From the NCBI GenBank assembly GCA_002364005.1, contig DEXG01000032.1, forward strand, positions 1 through 64,000: a stretch of 64,000 bases of DNA, in the 5' to 3' direction. Position numbers and translations under genes: made by a program. Shown here piece after piece: positions 33,228 through 42,707 of this stretch. Position 1 is the first letter of the stretch; the number at the start of each line of letters is the position of its first letter. Source of the stretch: Phycisphaerales bacterium UBA3190. Lineage in GTDB: Bacteria; Planctomycetota; Phycisphaerae; Phycisphaerales; UBA1924. The notes below the pieces were generated by a model, which was given only the letters and a program-made list of their open reading frames with translations, ran no database searches and had not been told where the DNA came from.

Positions 33228-34925
33228 TCAGTCCTCTTCAGAATCATCCAGATTCATGATCCGGAGGAAGTCCTGATAGGTCGTCACGACCCCGTTCGTT
33301 TCGATGACATCTGCATCGAGCGGAATCTCGGGCAGGTCCCTTAGCTGGTGCGTCCTCACGCGTGGATGACGCCCCAGCCAGTCATCCACCATCGGGTCGG
33401 ACACATGCGCAATGGGGTTGAAGCTGTTCGTCGGGTTCCACAGGATATAGGTGTCTATGCCCATGGCCATGAGATGGGACATCATCATATCGAAGAACGC
33501 AAACTCCTCGTCCAGTTCACTCAGATCTGCCCATGTGTCAGGAGCGTCACGCGCGTAGCCGGGTGGGGCGATCCAGGGCGTCACAAGCCCGTTGGTTGAC
33601 GCAGAACGAGCTGCGTTGAGATTATCAATCAGTCGGTTCCAACGACGGTTCTTCGACAGATTCTTGTACCGCATAGCCCCGGGCCCACGATCTTCCAAGT
33701 AGAGCGCGGGGGCAGAAATGCCATTCATCGAGGTGCTGGCGTGACGCACGTCCGTGTACTGATAGACATCAAACGAAGGCAGCAAATCGGCGAAGTTGCT
33801 CGTCGGGATCTGCTCTCCGTACACCCCTTCGAACGCATCGCAGAACACGCGGTGAAGGAACTGGCTACGGAACTCTCGGGCGTAACTATCGTAATCGCGT
33901 ACCGCTAGCCTGCTCGACTGGGTGCGAAACGCCACCAGCTCATCAACATCGACGTTCCACAAGGAGGACGGGATACCACTCAGGACCGAGCGTTCATCGT
34001 CGAGAAGCTGCGAGAAGAACCGTGGCCGCTCGTCTGTGGGGATTTGCCAGAAGCCCACGCCCTTCTCCATATCGAAGACGAGATAGTCAGGCTTGATCTC
34101 GAGCTCTTGAAGGCGGACTGCGAAGGCACGCCAATATTCAGTCAACCCATAGTCGAAACCGCCCGACTCAATCAGTTCGCGCGGATTGCTAATATCGAAT
34201 GGGTATCGCTCCGAGGGCACTAGTTCTTTCCAGAAACGCAGCACCACCTGCTCATCATTCCGCTCACGGACAACTTGAGCAACATGCTCCGCGAGGTGCT
34301 CCGGGCCTCGATAAGGCCGGGGATCAACCACAACCGCCTGAATAACATGCTCGAACTCTGGCCCGGACTGATCCCATGCATAAAACCGCATCGTAAAATC
34401 GTGATCTGGCTCGACCCCGTTCATCAGATCTTCCAGATCTTCGCTGAGATGCTCGCTGCCATCAGATGAGTCCGATCCCCCAGAGCCTCCATTCCCGCCG
34501 CTGAAGCCGCCGGACGCCCCACCGCCCCCACCGGATGACGACGAGCCGTGCTTCGAGGAGCCGCCGGCCCCCCCTGCCCCACCGGATACCGCTCCGCCGG
34601 TTTTTCGAACATCCTTCCCAGAACTCGCCCTCTGCCCCGTGAGCACCGGCTGCTTGTTGTTCGGGAACTTCAGCAAACGAGGATCCTGCTCCGACGCGAT
34701 CCGTCGCTCGAAGCGCTTCAGGACACGCCCGTCGGGAAGACGGATCGTGATCTCGACGAACTCGTTCGTCTCTGATCGCCCCCTGCCCGTTTGTTCCTGA
34801 GTCTTCGAGGATGCTCCGCCATCGCGTTGGTCTGAGCCGACCGGCCCATCCTGTAGAGCCGCGCTGCAAGGAAATGCCAGTAGCAGCCCGAGCATCAATC
34901 CCAATCGTATCGTGTGTCGAACCAT
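33228..34925 (-). CDS. Large secreted protein with Gly/Ser-rich linker, unknown function
   Basis: This 565-residue protein has a signal peptide (LGLMLGLLLAFPCSA), a domain near 50-75 (FVEITIRLPDGRVLKRFERR), a glycine/serine linker (about 105-165) and a C-terminal domain of about 380 residues rich in aromatic residues: DYLVFDMEKGVGFWQI, GLVTPWIAPPGYARDAPDTW and MGIDTYILWNPTNSFNPIA. The alternation of strands with conserved Asp/Glu/Trp hints at a TIM-barrel, glycoside-hydrolase-like fold, but I cannot name a family. It is probably periplasmic or exported. No dockerin-like module is present, unlike the secreted proteins downstream. Confidence 0.75.
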   Translation of the reverse strand: MVRHTIRLGLMLGLLLAFPCSAALQDGPVGSDQRDGGASSKTQEQTGRGRSETNEFVEITIRLPDGRVLKRFERRIASEQDPRLLKFPNNKQPVLTGQRASSGKDVRKTGGAVSGGAGGAGGSSKHGSSSSGGGGGASGGFSGGNGGSGGSDSSDGSEHLSEDLEDLMNGVEPDHDFTMRFYAWDQSGPEFEHVIQAVVVDPRPYRGPEHLAEHVAQVVRERNDEQVVLRFWKELVPSERYPFDISNPRELIESGGFDYGLTEYWRAFAVRLQELEIKPDYLVFDMEKGVGFWQIPTDERPRFFSQLLDDERSVLSGIPSSLWNVDVDELVAFRTQSSRLAVRDYDSYAREFRSQFLHRVFCDAFEGVYGEQIPTSNFADLLPSFDVYQYTDVRHASTSMNGISAPALYLEDRGPGAMRYKNLSKNRRWNRLIDNLNAARSASTNGLVTPWIAPPGYARDAPDTWADLSELDEEFAFFDMMMSHLMAMGIDTYILWNPTNSFNPIAHVSDPMVDDWLGRHPRVRTHQLRDLPEIPLDADVIETNGVVTTYQDFLRIMNLDDSEED

Positions 34926-35264
34926 GGTGATCGGTTCCCTTCGCGTTGCGTACTTCCGATGTGTGCCAACGAACGAGATGCATTACAGATGATCTCGATG
35001 CACATGAAACTACAGGGCAATCGGGGATAACCTGACCGTTTCTATCGATGATTACGCCTGTAGGGTGCGTGACCGGCGTAGAAACATCCGTCCTGCTGTA
35101 TTCGGACCTGAAAGAAGATCTCTCCCATGCCCCTGCTGAAATCATAGCAGAGATCGTTTTCGGACCTCACTTCGAACGACCCGCCGGTCTGGACAATCCC
35201 CCTTCAGCGGGCTTGGATGACGCAAGCAGACCACTTTCCGCAACCATGCATAAGGACGCCGAGC
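34926..35264. other. Divergent intergenic region, nothing recognised
   Basis: This 339-base spacer lies between the divergently transcribed secreted protein gene and psuG. It should hold both promoters, but I see no clear consensus pair and no convincing hairpin or small frame. Confidence 0.45.
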
Positions 35265-36134
35265 ATGCAACTGATCAAAAGGGTGAACTCAAAGGCCGTG
35301 GCGCTGGAAACCACCCTCTTGGTGCACGGGGTGCCCCGCGATTCGAGTCTGGCGCTGGCGGGCGAGCTCGACGCGATCGTACGCAGCGAGGGCTCGTCCC
35401 CGGCGCTGGTCGGGGTCGTGGAGGGGACCGCCGTGGCGGGCATGGACCGCGATGAGCTGGAGTCGATGCTCGGGGCTGATTCGATCGAGAAGGTCAACAC
35501 GGCCAACCTGGGCGTTGCGATGCACGCGGGGCGGAGTGCGGCGACCACGGTCAGCAGCACCATGGAGATCGCCGCGTATGCGGGGCTGCGGGTCTTTGCC
35601 ACCGGCGGGATCGGCGGCGTGCACCGGGGCTATGGGGAACACCTGGACATCTCAGCCGACCTGCTCGCGTTCACTCGATTCCCGATCGCGGTGGTCACCA
35701 GCGGGGTCAAGTCGATCCTCGATGTGATCGCGACCCGTGAAGCACTTGAGTCACTCGGGATCACGGTGGTCGGGTACCAGACCGATGTCTTCCCCGCCTT
35801 CTACCTGCGTGATGGCGGGTGCGGGATCGATGTCCGATTCGATGATCCCGATGACCTGGCCGCGTTCGTACGCAGCGAGCTGCCCCGCACCGGGCGTGGG
35901 ATCGTCATCGCCAACCCGATCCCGGAGTCTGCCGAGATCGACCGCACCGATTGGGAGGCATGGCTCGCTGAAGCCGAATCCAGAGCACGCGCATCGGGTG
36001 CGGGCGGGCGGGATGTCACCCCCTCCATCCTCGCAGGGCTGCACGAGATATCAGATGGGCGTACGCTCCGGTCGAATATCGAACTGGTGAAGTCCAACGC
36101 ACGGCTCGCGGCCATGGTCGAATCACGCCTGTGA
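35265..36134 (+). CDS. psuG: Pseudouridine-5'-phosphate glycosidase
   Basis: The 289-residue enzyme splits pseudouridine 5'-phosphate into ribose 5-phosphate and uracil. Typical PsuG phrases are ALETTLLVHGVPRDSSLALA, GVVEGTAVAGMDRDELESML, TTVSSTMEIAAYAGLRVFAT, GGIGGVHRG, DISADLLAFTRFPIAVVTSG and PAFYLRDGG. The start at ATG 35265 fits the family. The partner kinase PsuK, which makes the substrate, is not adjacent. A terminator follows about 100 bases after the stop. Confidence 0.92.
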   Translation: MQLIKRVNSKAVALETTLLVHGVPRDSSLALAGELDAIVRSEGSSPALVGVVEGTAVAGMDRDELESMLGADSIEKVNTANLGVAMHAGRSAATTVSSTMEIAAYAGLRVFATGGIGGVHRGYGEHLDISADLLAFTRFPIAVVTSGVKSILDVIATREALESLGITVVGYQTDVFPAFYLRDGGCGIDVRFDDPDDLAAFVRSELPRTGRGIVIANPIPESAEIDRTDWEAWLAEAESRARASGAGGRDVTPSILAGLHEISDGRTLRSNIELVKSNARLAAMVESRL

Positions 36135-36235
36135 GGGGAACGGGAGCCGTTCAGACCCGGAATCTGGCCGCGACCCCTGATCATCGCTGATTATCGGGCA
36201 TCGATTCACACAACATTGACACCCATCATCCCCCG

Positions 36236-36259
36236 AAAGCCCCCTGCCGTGGGGCTTTT
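36236..36259 (+). terminator. Terminator between psuG and the secreted protein gene
   Basis: AAGCCCC (36237-36243) and GGGGCTT (36251-36257) form a 7-bp stem followed by TTTTC. It ends psuG transcription and sits just before the structured leader. Confidence 0.7.
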
Positions 36260-36280
36260 CATGCTAGGATACCGCGTTGC

Positions 36281-36363
36281 GAACAAGCCACTCGGACCAA
36301 TCATCTGGGATGGCTTGTTCGTGTCAAGAGAGAACGAGCACGCTGATTGGGTGGATCCCAATC
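36281..36363 (+). promoter_or_regulatory. Structured leader with two hairpins
   Basis: Two perfect inverted repeats follow each other upstream of the secreted protein gene: GAACAAGCCA (36281-36290) with TGGCTTGTTC (36311-36320), and GATTGGG (36345-36351) with CCCAATC (36357-36363). They lie between a terminator and the ribosome site at 36401, so they should be in the 5' untranslated RNA or operator region. A regulatory RNA element or repressor sites are possible; no known riboswitch class is recognised. Confidence 0.5.
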
Positions 36364-36415
36364 GCGGCGACCGGGGGCGACCCCACACAAGATCTAATCA
36401 AAGGAGAACGAGAAG

Positions 36416-38533
36416 ATGCGTCAACAGATTCGAATCGCGGCCTTGATTGCGACGGCGGGCCTTTGCGGCACCGCCATCGCGCAGGATAGTGTGAGCAGCA
36501 ACCTCGGCGGGCTTCCCGGCGATGCACTCAACCCATGGTCAGATCACTGCGCGGCTTATGTCGTCGATCTCGCCCCGATCACCACTTCTGCAGGGCACAC
36601 CTTCGGTGTAGCTCCGTTGCTCAAGAGCACGCAGATCGACCCCAACTTCTTCAACAACCTCGGCTCGACCGTCGGCATCAGCACCGATGTGCTCAGCGAT
36701 GTGCCTTTCTCCCGTGCCAGCTACATGCAGTGGAGCACCGCCGGCGCTGGCGTCAGCGCCCAGAACACCATGGGTGACGCGGTCAGCCCCACCGGCAACG
36801 CCTCACAGTTCGCCATTGGCTGGTCCGAGTTCGGCACCACCGCCGCAGGCGAGAGCTACAACGGCATGATCGGTGCCATCGTCAACTACGACCCCAGCGA
36901 CGCGAACCGACTCTTCGTCGATCGCCGCATGGGCGCGGTCAACAGCAGCTCGGACGCCTCGGGCGACTCCTCGCAGCTCGGCGGCGTCTCGGTCGATGCC
37001 AACGGCAACCTCTACTACCGTGCTGACGACTTCAATGTCACCGGCCCCGATCCGCTCTCGGGCACCAACATCTTCCGCACCCGTCTGGCTGATCGCGACT
37101 GCAACACGCAGAACATGATCTCGCTCGGCGGCACGCTCGACGCGACCGACTTCATCATCCAGGGCGGCGACACCCACTCGGTCCCCAACAACATGCCCGC
37201 CTCGATCGCAGGCGGAAACGGACTCTACGGCGGCCCCAACTTCAACAGCGAGTATGTCTACGGCGGTTCGCTGGGCATGACCACCGCAACCACCGACCAC
37301 TTTGACCTCACCGGCGGCCGCACAGGCGACCACCGCGGAAACATGGGCAGCACCATCGGTGACCCATTCGGCTTCGGCGGCGTCTACACCTACGGCGTCT
37401 ACGCCAAGGATGCCAACGGCGATACCAAGGCGATGAATGTCTGGGGCGTTGACGCCACCGGCGCTGTCGTCGGCAAGAAGGCATGGGACATCCCCGCCAG
37501 CGTGACCGACAACGACGACGGCTTCGTCCTCTCGTACTCGTCATTCGTTGAGTTCGTCAACTACTTCGGTTCGGTCCCGTTCCGCGGTGGCGTTGGCAAC
37601 ATGGCCGTCGGGCGTGACATCAACGGCAACGCGCTCTTCGCTGCGACCGTCTCGGAGAACGGCTTCGGCGATGACTTCTCCAACCAGATCATCGTCGGCC
37701 GCTACAACCCCACCACCGGGGCCACTGACTACACCTTCGCGGCGTACATCGATCAGTTCGGCCTGTTCACGCAGGACGCCGGCAAGCCCATCTACGACGA
37801 CATGGGCGTCGAGATCGGCCAGCTCGTCAACCTCGACGCGGTCACCGGCGGCTCGCCACTGGGCCCATCCATCTCGGCCCCGGCGTTCGACGCAGCAGGC
37901 AACATCTGGTTCATCGGTGCGGTTGAGCTCTACGACCGCTTCATGGACGGCGGCTCGGACTTCGACGGCGCACTGCTCCGTGCGGTCCTCGACCCCGACA
38001 CCTTCTCGTACCGCATCGAGCTCGTGCTCGAGAATGGCACCCGCGCGACCGGCCCCAACTCGGGCCTGGAGTACTCGGTTGACTTCCTCGGCACGGCCAA
38101 CGCAGGCGGCGGCGCCAGCGGTGGCTCGCTCTGGTCGAACAATGTCTCCGCCTCCGCTTGGAACGGCGTTGACATCTCGGCAACCGAGCCCGGCGACGAG
38201 ATCAGCAACGGTGGCGTGATCATCAACACCTCGATCACCTACGACATCGACGGCGACGGGATCTTCAACGACCCGACCAGCGGCAACTTCAACGCCGACG
38301 CCCCCGCCGACGAGTCGTACAGCGTGGCCCTCTATGTCGGCTACTACCAGGATGGCCCACCGCCCTGCCCGGCTGACCTCAACGGCGACGAGGTGCTGAA
38401 CTTCTTCGATGTCTCGGCATTCATCAGCGCCTTCAGCGGCATGCAGCCTGACGGCGACTTCAACGGCGACGGCCTGTTCAACTTCTTCGATGTCTCGGCA
38501 TTCATCAGCGCCTTCAGCGCTGGCTGCCCATAA
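36416..38533 (+). CDS. Secreted protein with paired dockerin-like C-terminal module
   Basis: This 705-residue protein has a signal peptide (IRIAALIATAGLCGTAIAQD), a large middle region rich in Asn, Gly, Asp and Ser that I do not recognise, and a C-terminal module of two calcium-binding EF-hand-like repeats: DLNGDEVLNFFDVSAFISAF and DFNGDGLFNFFDVSAFISAF, closing with CP. This module is typical of secreted planctomycete proteins and resembles type I dockerin, implying surface attachment or protein pairing. Strong AAAGGAG before the ATG. The two repeats share 40 identical bases (38399-38438, 38480-38519), so they were duplicated or converted recently. Confidence 0.82.
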   Translation: MRQQIRIAALIATAGLCGTAIAQDSVSSNLGGLPGDALNPWSDHCAAYVVDLAPITTSAGHTFGVAPLLKSTQIDPNFFNNLGSTVGISTDVLSDVPFSRASYMQWSTAGAGVSAQNTMGDAVSPTGNASQFAIGWSEFGTTAAGESYNGMIGAIVNYDPSDANRLFVDRRMGAVNSSSDASGDSSQLGGVSVDANGNLYYRADDFNVTGPDPLSGTNIFRTRLADRDCNTQNMISLGGTLDATDFIIQGGDTHSVPNNMPASIAGGNGLYGGPNFNSEYVYGGSLGMTTATTDHFDLTGGRTGDHRGNMGSTIGDPFGFGGVYTYGVYAKDANGDTKAMNVWGVDATGAVVGKKAWDIPASVTDNDDGFVLSYSSFVEFVNYFGSVPFRGGVGNMAVGRDINGNALFAATVSENGFGDDFSNQIIVGRYNPTTGATDYTFAAYIDQFGLFTQDAGKPIYDDMGVEIGQLVNLDAVTGGSPLGPSISAPAFDAAGNIWFIGAVELYDRFMDGGSDFDGALLRAVLDPDTFSYRIELVLENGTRATGPNSGLEYSVDFLGTANAGGGASGGSLWSNNVSASAWNGVDISATEPGDEISNGGVIINTSITYDIDGDGIFNDPTSGNFNADAPADESYSVALYVGYYQDGPPPCPADLNGDEVLNFFDVSAFISAFSGMQPDGDFNGDGLFNFFDVSAFISAFSAGCP

Positions 38534-38565
38534 TCGAACCGCGTTCGAACCGAACTGCACTTATC

Positions 38566-38599
38566 GCGTCCCCGCTCACACGAGCGGGGACGCTTTTTT
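38566..38599 (+). terminator. Rho-independent terminator
   Basis: GCGTCCCCGCTC (38566-38577) and GAGCGGGGACGC (38582-38593) make a perfect 12-bp stem with a four-base loop, followed by six T. It ends the dockerin-tagged gene. Confidence 0.93.
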
Positions 38600-38695
38600 A
38601 TGTCCCATAAGCCACGACTTCGTGATTTTAAAGTTTCGCCTCGCCCACGCTAAGTGCAGCGATACAATGGCCTTGCAAGCAAGGAGACTCTGTTT

Positions 38696-40048
38696 ATGAA
38701 GATCATGCGACCGATCACGGTACTGGTACTGGCCGGCTTCTGTGGACTCTTGAATGCCCAGTGGGACCCGTTCAACGGCGACTGGGGCAAAGAGAACCCC
38801 CGCGACCTGCGCGTGATGACATGGAATGTCCAGGACGGCATCTGCTCGTCGAACGACAAGGGCGATACCTTCGGTGATTGGAACGGGCTCGTTCGCATCA
38901 TCGCCTCGCTCCAGCCCGATGTCCTGATCCTGCAGGAGTGCGGCGACAACAGCGGGAACAACACCGGCAGCGGCGATGACTCGGTCAGTGAGCTTGAAAC
39001 AGTCATCGACCTTTTCTTCCACGGCGGCAGTGACCCCTTCGAGGGCGGCACGGTCGGCTCGTATGTCCAGAAGTATGTGCCAGACTACGACCTCCCCTAT
39101 GTGTTCGTCTCGACCAACTCGGACGGGTTCAACCGCAATGTGATCCTCTCACGCTACCCCTTCGCCGACATCAACGGCGGCGGCTCGCTCCTCAACAACT
39201 TCGTCGTCATTCCCGACGCGTACCAGAGCGGTGGAACCGGAGGCATCCGCGGCTACCAGTTCGCCGAGATCGACCTGCCCGACAACGACTACGCCGGCGA
39301 CATCGTCGTCGGCAACGCACACCTCAAGGCGGGTGGGGACAGCAGCGACTACGAGCAGCGTGAGATCGCCGCGTTGAATACCGCCTACTTCATCGATTAC
39401 TACTACAACGGCGCAGGCACCGGCATCAGCGACCCCAACAGCCGCGTCGCGGTCCCGGCTGTCGGCAATGTGCTCGACGACAACACCCCCGTCATCTGGG
39501 GCGGGGATCTCAACCAGACCCCGAGCTCATCGAGCCCCAACTGGATCATGACACGGGCCGAGTTCTCGGGCGGGTCCGACGGCACCGATCGCGATCGCAG
39601 CGATTCGAGCTTCTCCTCACCGTCACACCCCATCTCCGGCGATACGAGCACACAAGGGAGTTCGAGCCGCCTTGACTACCTCTGCTGGCAGGACTCGATC
39701 GCGCAGGTCCGACGCCAGTTCATCTTCCGCTCGTCTGGCAGCAACATGAATGTCAGCCGCATCCCCTACCCCGCCAGCACTTACCCGACCAACCCGATCT
39801 CGATCTCATCGATCGCCTCCGACCACCGCCCCGTGATCGTCGACTTCATCTTGCCCGAGGCCGCCAGTGACCCCTGCCCCTCACCGCCCGACTTCGTTGA
39901 CGACAACCAGCTCGACTTCTTCGATGTCAGCGCGTTCCTGACCGCGTTCACCAACAGCGACAGCAGCGCCGATATCAACGGCGATGGCAGTTTCGACTTC
40001 TTCGATGTTTCCGGGTTCCTCGCGGCGTTCAGCGCCGGTTGCCCCTGA
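38696..40048 (+). CDS. Secreted endonuclease/exonuclease/phosphatase with dockerin-like tail
   Basis: The 450-residue protein has a signal peptide (ITVLVLAGFCGLLNAQ), then an EEP-fold domain: LRVMTWNVQDGIC, QPDVLILQECG, NVILSRYPF, IVVGNAHLKAGGDSSDYEQR, VIWGGDLNQTP and the closing SSIASDHRPVIVDF. These give the metal and catalytic residues of the DNase I/sphingomyelinase superfamily (Asn, Glu, Asp-Asn, Asp-His). Two EF-hand-like repeats end the protein (DNQLDFFDVSAFLTAF and DGSFDFFDVSGFLAAF). The substrate could be DNA, phospholipid or a phosphosugar. AAGGAG precedes ATG 38696. It shares the tail module with the upstream gene. Confidence 0.88.
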   Translation: MKIMRPITVLVLAGFCGLLNAQWDPFNGDWGKENPRDLRVMTWNVQDGICSSNDKGDTFGDWNGLVRIIASLQPDVLILQECGDNSGNNTGSGDDSVSELETVIDLFFHGGSDPFEGGTVGSYVQKYVPDYDLPYVFVSTNSDGFNRNVILSRYPFADINGGGSLLNNFVVIPDAYQSGGTGGIRGYQFAEIDLPDNDYAGDIVVGNAHLKAGGDSSDYEQREIAALNTAYFIDYYYNGAGTGISDPNSRVAVPAVGNVLDDNTPVIWGGDLNQTPSSSSPNWIMTRAEFSGGSDGTDRDRSDSSFSSPSHPISGDTSTQGSSSRLDYLCWQDSIAQVRRQFIFRSSGSNMNVSRIPYPASTYPTNPISISSIASDHRPVIVDFILPEAASDPCPSPPDFVDDNQLDFFDVSAFLTAFTNSDSSADINGDGSFDFFDVSGFLAAFSAGCP

Positions 40049-40063
40049 GCGTCCGATCTTTAC

Positions 40064-40549
40064 TCAGCCGCCGGGCTGATCACGCATGGACTTAACCTGA
40101 TCGACGGCCGCGTCGAGCTCTCGCTTCATCTTGCGTACACGCAGCAGCGAACGGACCCGCGTGAGCAGCTCGAGCTTGTTCACCGGCTTGGTCAGGAAGT
40201 CGTCTGCCCCCGCGTCGACGGCGCGTTCGACATCGCCGACCTCGTTGAGTGCCGTCACCATGATGATGGGGATATCACGGGTATCGGGGTTCTTCTTGAG
40301 CGTCTCGCAGACCTGGTAGCCGCTCATGCGGGGCATCATGATGTCCAGCAGGATGATGTCCGGCGGGTCCTGCTTGACCGAGTCGATGGCCTGAAGCCCG
40401 TCGTGCGCGATGCGGATCGGGCCGCCCAGGTCGTCGAGGTAAGCGTGGAGCAGCTCCAGGTTCTGCTCGTTGTCATCGACAATCAGCACGCCATGGTGCT
40501 CAATGGGTGAATCGTCGATGCTGGTCTCGGCGGCTGGGTGTTCGTTCAT
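40064..40549 (-). CDS. Single-domain response regulator (receiver)
   Basis: The 161-residue protein has a CheY-like receiver domain: acidic pocket VLIVDDNEQNLELL, phosphoacceptor DIILLDIMMPRMSGYQVCE (Asp), switch residue region IPIIMVTALNE and lysine in DDFLTKPVNKLELLTRV. A helical C-terminal tail (RSLLRVRKMKRELDAAVDQV) may dimerise it. There is no output domain, and no histidine kinase is adjacent. Two SpoIIE-type phosphatases in the window also use such signalling, but they are distant. The PATAN-like or HD outputs often fused to this receiver type are absent. Confidence 0.9.
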   Translation of the reverse strand: MNEHPAAETSIDDSPIEHHGVLIVDDNEQNLELLHAYLDDLGGPIRIAHDGLQAIDSVKQDPPDIILLDIMMPRMSGYQVCETLKKNPDTRDIPIIMVTALNEVGDVERAVDAGADDFLTKPVNKLELLTRVRSLLRVRKMKRELDAAVDQVKSMRDQPGG

Positions 40550-40689
40550 GCTCTATTGTTGGCGGCAAACTCCGCGATAGCGCGTCCCGGAGAGCCCCCC
40601 GACCAATGCGCCTATTCTTTTAGGTCGCCAGCGGGCTCAGGGAGGGAGCTGATCGGGCGATTCAAGACTCTGAAACCGGGGAGCGTAGT

Positions 40690-41127
40690 TTGAGCATCTG
40701 GCAGCGTCAGTTCGAAACACCCAGCATGCAGGTGTTGATCGACGGCCTCAATAGCGATCAGCGTAAGGCCATCACGACCATCCGGAACTGGCTCAAGGAG
40801 CGAGTGAAGGGACGGGCGAACCTTTCCTATGTTGATGTCGCCTGGCATTGGTGTGAGCAGTATGAGCTCGAAAAGAACGACTCGGGCGATCTGCACGGTG
40901 TCTATCTCATACCGGACCCCGATGGTTCCAAAGTGGCGGTGAGTTGCAGCCGACGGTTTTTCGAATCGAACGCGGTATCCCAACTTCCCAAGTCGCTCCA
41001 CGCCGGGCTGGGGTCGGGCATCTGCGTTGGCCACCTTGCGTGGTGCCAGTGGAACATCGTGAATCAGGACGATGCACAAGCCTTGATCTCGATGCTCGAA
41101 TCCATGCTGGGCGATTCAGCAGCCTGA
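40690..41127 (+). CDS. Unknown protein
   Basis: This 145-residue protein starts at TTG 40690 (GSIWQRQFETPSM-type start after a weak ribosome site). It has a helical first part (LNSDQRKAITTIRNWLKERV) and a mixed second part (VYLIPDPDGSKVAVSCSRRF, HLAWCQWNIVNQDDAQALI). No signal peptide or membrane helix. I do not recognise it. Codon use is like that of chromosomal neighbours, so it seems real. Confidence 0.62.
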   Translation: MSIWQRQFETPSMQVLIDGLNSDQRKAITTIRNWLKERVKGRANLSYVDVAWHWCEQYELEKNDSGDLHGVYLIPDPDGSKVAVSCSRRFFESNAVSQLPKSLHAGLGSGICVGHLAWCQWNIVNQDDAQALISMLESMLGDSAA

Positions 41128-41188
41128 TGCTGGAGCGCATCGCGTACGCATGCCGATATGTGCACTGACTCACCTCTGGAGGCATCGA

Positions 41189-42700
41189 ATGCGGCTGAAC
41201 CTTTCCCGAGTGCACTGCACCCTTTTCGTTTTCTTGGCTTTGGCAACCCTCTGCGCTCAGACCGCCCTCGCCGGGCCGCTCGATCGACAGACCGAACGCC
41301 TGATCACTTCGACGAACCTGGGTGGCGGGACCGCCGCGGTCTACATCGCGGATCTCGACACGGGCGAAGAGCTCGCCAGCTACGAATCAGACGAGGCACT
41401 GATCCCCGCCTCGACCATGAAGCTGCTCACCACGGGCACCGCCCTGCATGTGCTGGGGGCTGACTTTGTCTTCAAGACCAAGCTCATCCTCGATGAATCG
41501 GTCGACCCACCGCTGCTCATCATCGAAGGCGACGGCGACCCCGCCCTGGGTGACCCGGCAATCTTCGAGGGCGAACAGCCCGGCGTCGAGATGGGGATGC
41601 TCCTGGACCAGATCGCCGAAACGCTCCGAGGCGCCGGGGTCGAATCGATCTCGGGTATCGTTGTCGATGACCGCGTATTCGATCGCAACTACACCCACCC
41701 AGCATGGCCCGAGGACCAGCTCAACCGCTGGTACTGCGCCCAGATCGGCGGGCTCAACTTCCACACCAATGTCATCAATGTCTACACCCAGCCCGCGCAG
41801 AGCGGGACGCCGTTGGTCCGCATGCAGCCCGATGCCTACTGGGTGCAGCTGAATGTCAAGGCCAAGTCGAACCGCAAATCCCGCGATACCGCGTGGGTCT
41901 CCCGACCGACCAAGGCCAACATCTTCACGGTCCACGGCAATGTCAGCGCCAAGTCGGAGATCCCGGCCGCGGTGGACACACCGCCCCTGTTTGCCGGACG
42001 CGTGCTGGCGACAGCCCTGGAAGAGCGAGGCATCACAGTCGGCGATGGCACACAAAGCACCATCGACGCGGTCCGGCTCGTCGAGCCCGGCGAGTCGCTC
42101 GAAACCTCACGCACCCTCGCGATCATCACCACGCCTTTGGATGAGGTGCTGCGGCGCATCAACACCAACTCACACAACATGTACGCCGAGTCGCTGCTCA
42201 AGCGCATCGGCAACGAAGTCACCTCCGACCCCGGCTCCTGGGAGAACGGCTCGGCGGTGATTCGCATGGTCATGTCCGAACGCATCGGCGCCGCAGCCGC
42301 CGAATCCACGATCATCTCCGACGGCTCGGGCATGTCCCGCGAGAATCGGGTCACTCCCAAGACCTTCGTCTCCTGGATGCGCTCGCTGGCGCGCAGCGAT
42401 GACTGGGACACCTTCGTCGCCTCCATGGCAACCCCGGGCAGCGGCACCCTCAAAAAGCGATTCGGTGATGAGATCAGCAGCGAACTCCACGCCAAGAGCG
42501 GCTACCTCACCGGCACCTACGGGCTGGCGGGAGTGCTCGAGCACCCTCGCACACGGCAACGCGTCGTCTTCTCCATCATGCTCAACGATGTCCGGGCCGG
42601 CTCAACCGCACTCAACGCCAAGCCGCTGATCGACGACATCGTCGACGAGATCGACGACTTCCTCAACGAGCGAGCGGGCGTGCCCGCGATGGGCGGGTAA
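41189..42700 (+). CDS. dacB: D-alanyl-D-alanine carboxypeptidase/endopeptidase (PBP4 type)
   Basis: The 503-residue enzyme trims peptidoglycan peptides in the periplasm. It has a signal peptide (FVFLALATLCAQTALAG) and the three penicillin-binding motifs: SxxK in IPASTMKLLTTG (Ser about 75), SxN in NTNSHNMYAESLL, and KSG in HAKSGYLTG. The large insert between motifs one and two is that of the class C PBP4 family (VDDRVFDRNYTHPAWPEDQL, GGLNFHTNVINVY). ATG 41189 with GGAGG upstream. Its presence supports a peptidoglycan wall, now accepted for planctomycetes. Confidence 0.92.
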   Translation: MRLNLSRVHCTLFVFLALATLCAQTALAGPLDRQTERLITSTNLGGGTAAVYIADLDTGEELASYESDEALIPASTMKLLTTGTALHVLGADFVFKTKLILDESVDPPLLIIEGDGDPALGDPAIFEGEQPGVEMGMLLDQIAETLRGAGVESISGIVVDDRVFDRNYTHPAWPEDQLNRWYCAQIGGLNFHTNVINVYTQPAQSGTPLVRMQPDAYWVQLNVKAKSNRKSRDTAWVSRPTKANIFTVHGNVSAKSEIPAAVDTPPLFAGRVLATALEERGITVGDGTQSTIDAVRLVEPGESLETSRTLAIITTPLDEVLRRINTNSHNMYAESLLKRIGNEVTSDPGSWENGSAVIRMVMSERIGAAAAESTIISDGSGMSRENRVTPKTFVSWMRSLARSDDWDTFVASMATPGSGTLKKRFGDEISSELHAKSGYLTGTYGLAGVLEHPRTRQRVVFSIMLNDVRAGSTALNAKPLIDDIVDEIDDFLNERAGVPAMGG

Positions 42701-42707
42701 GCAAACC

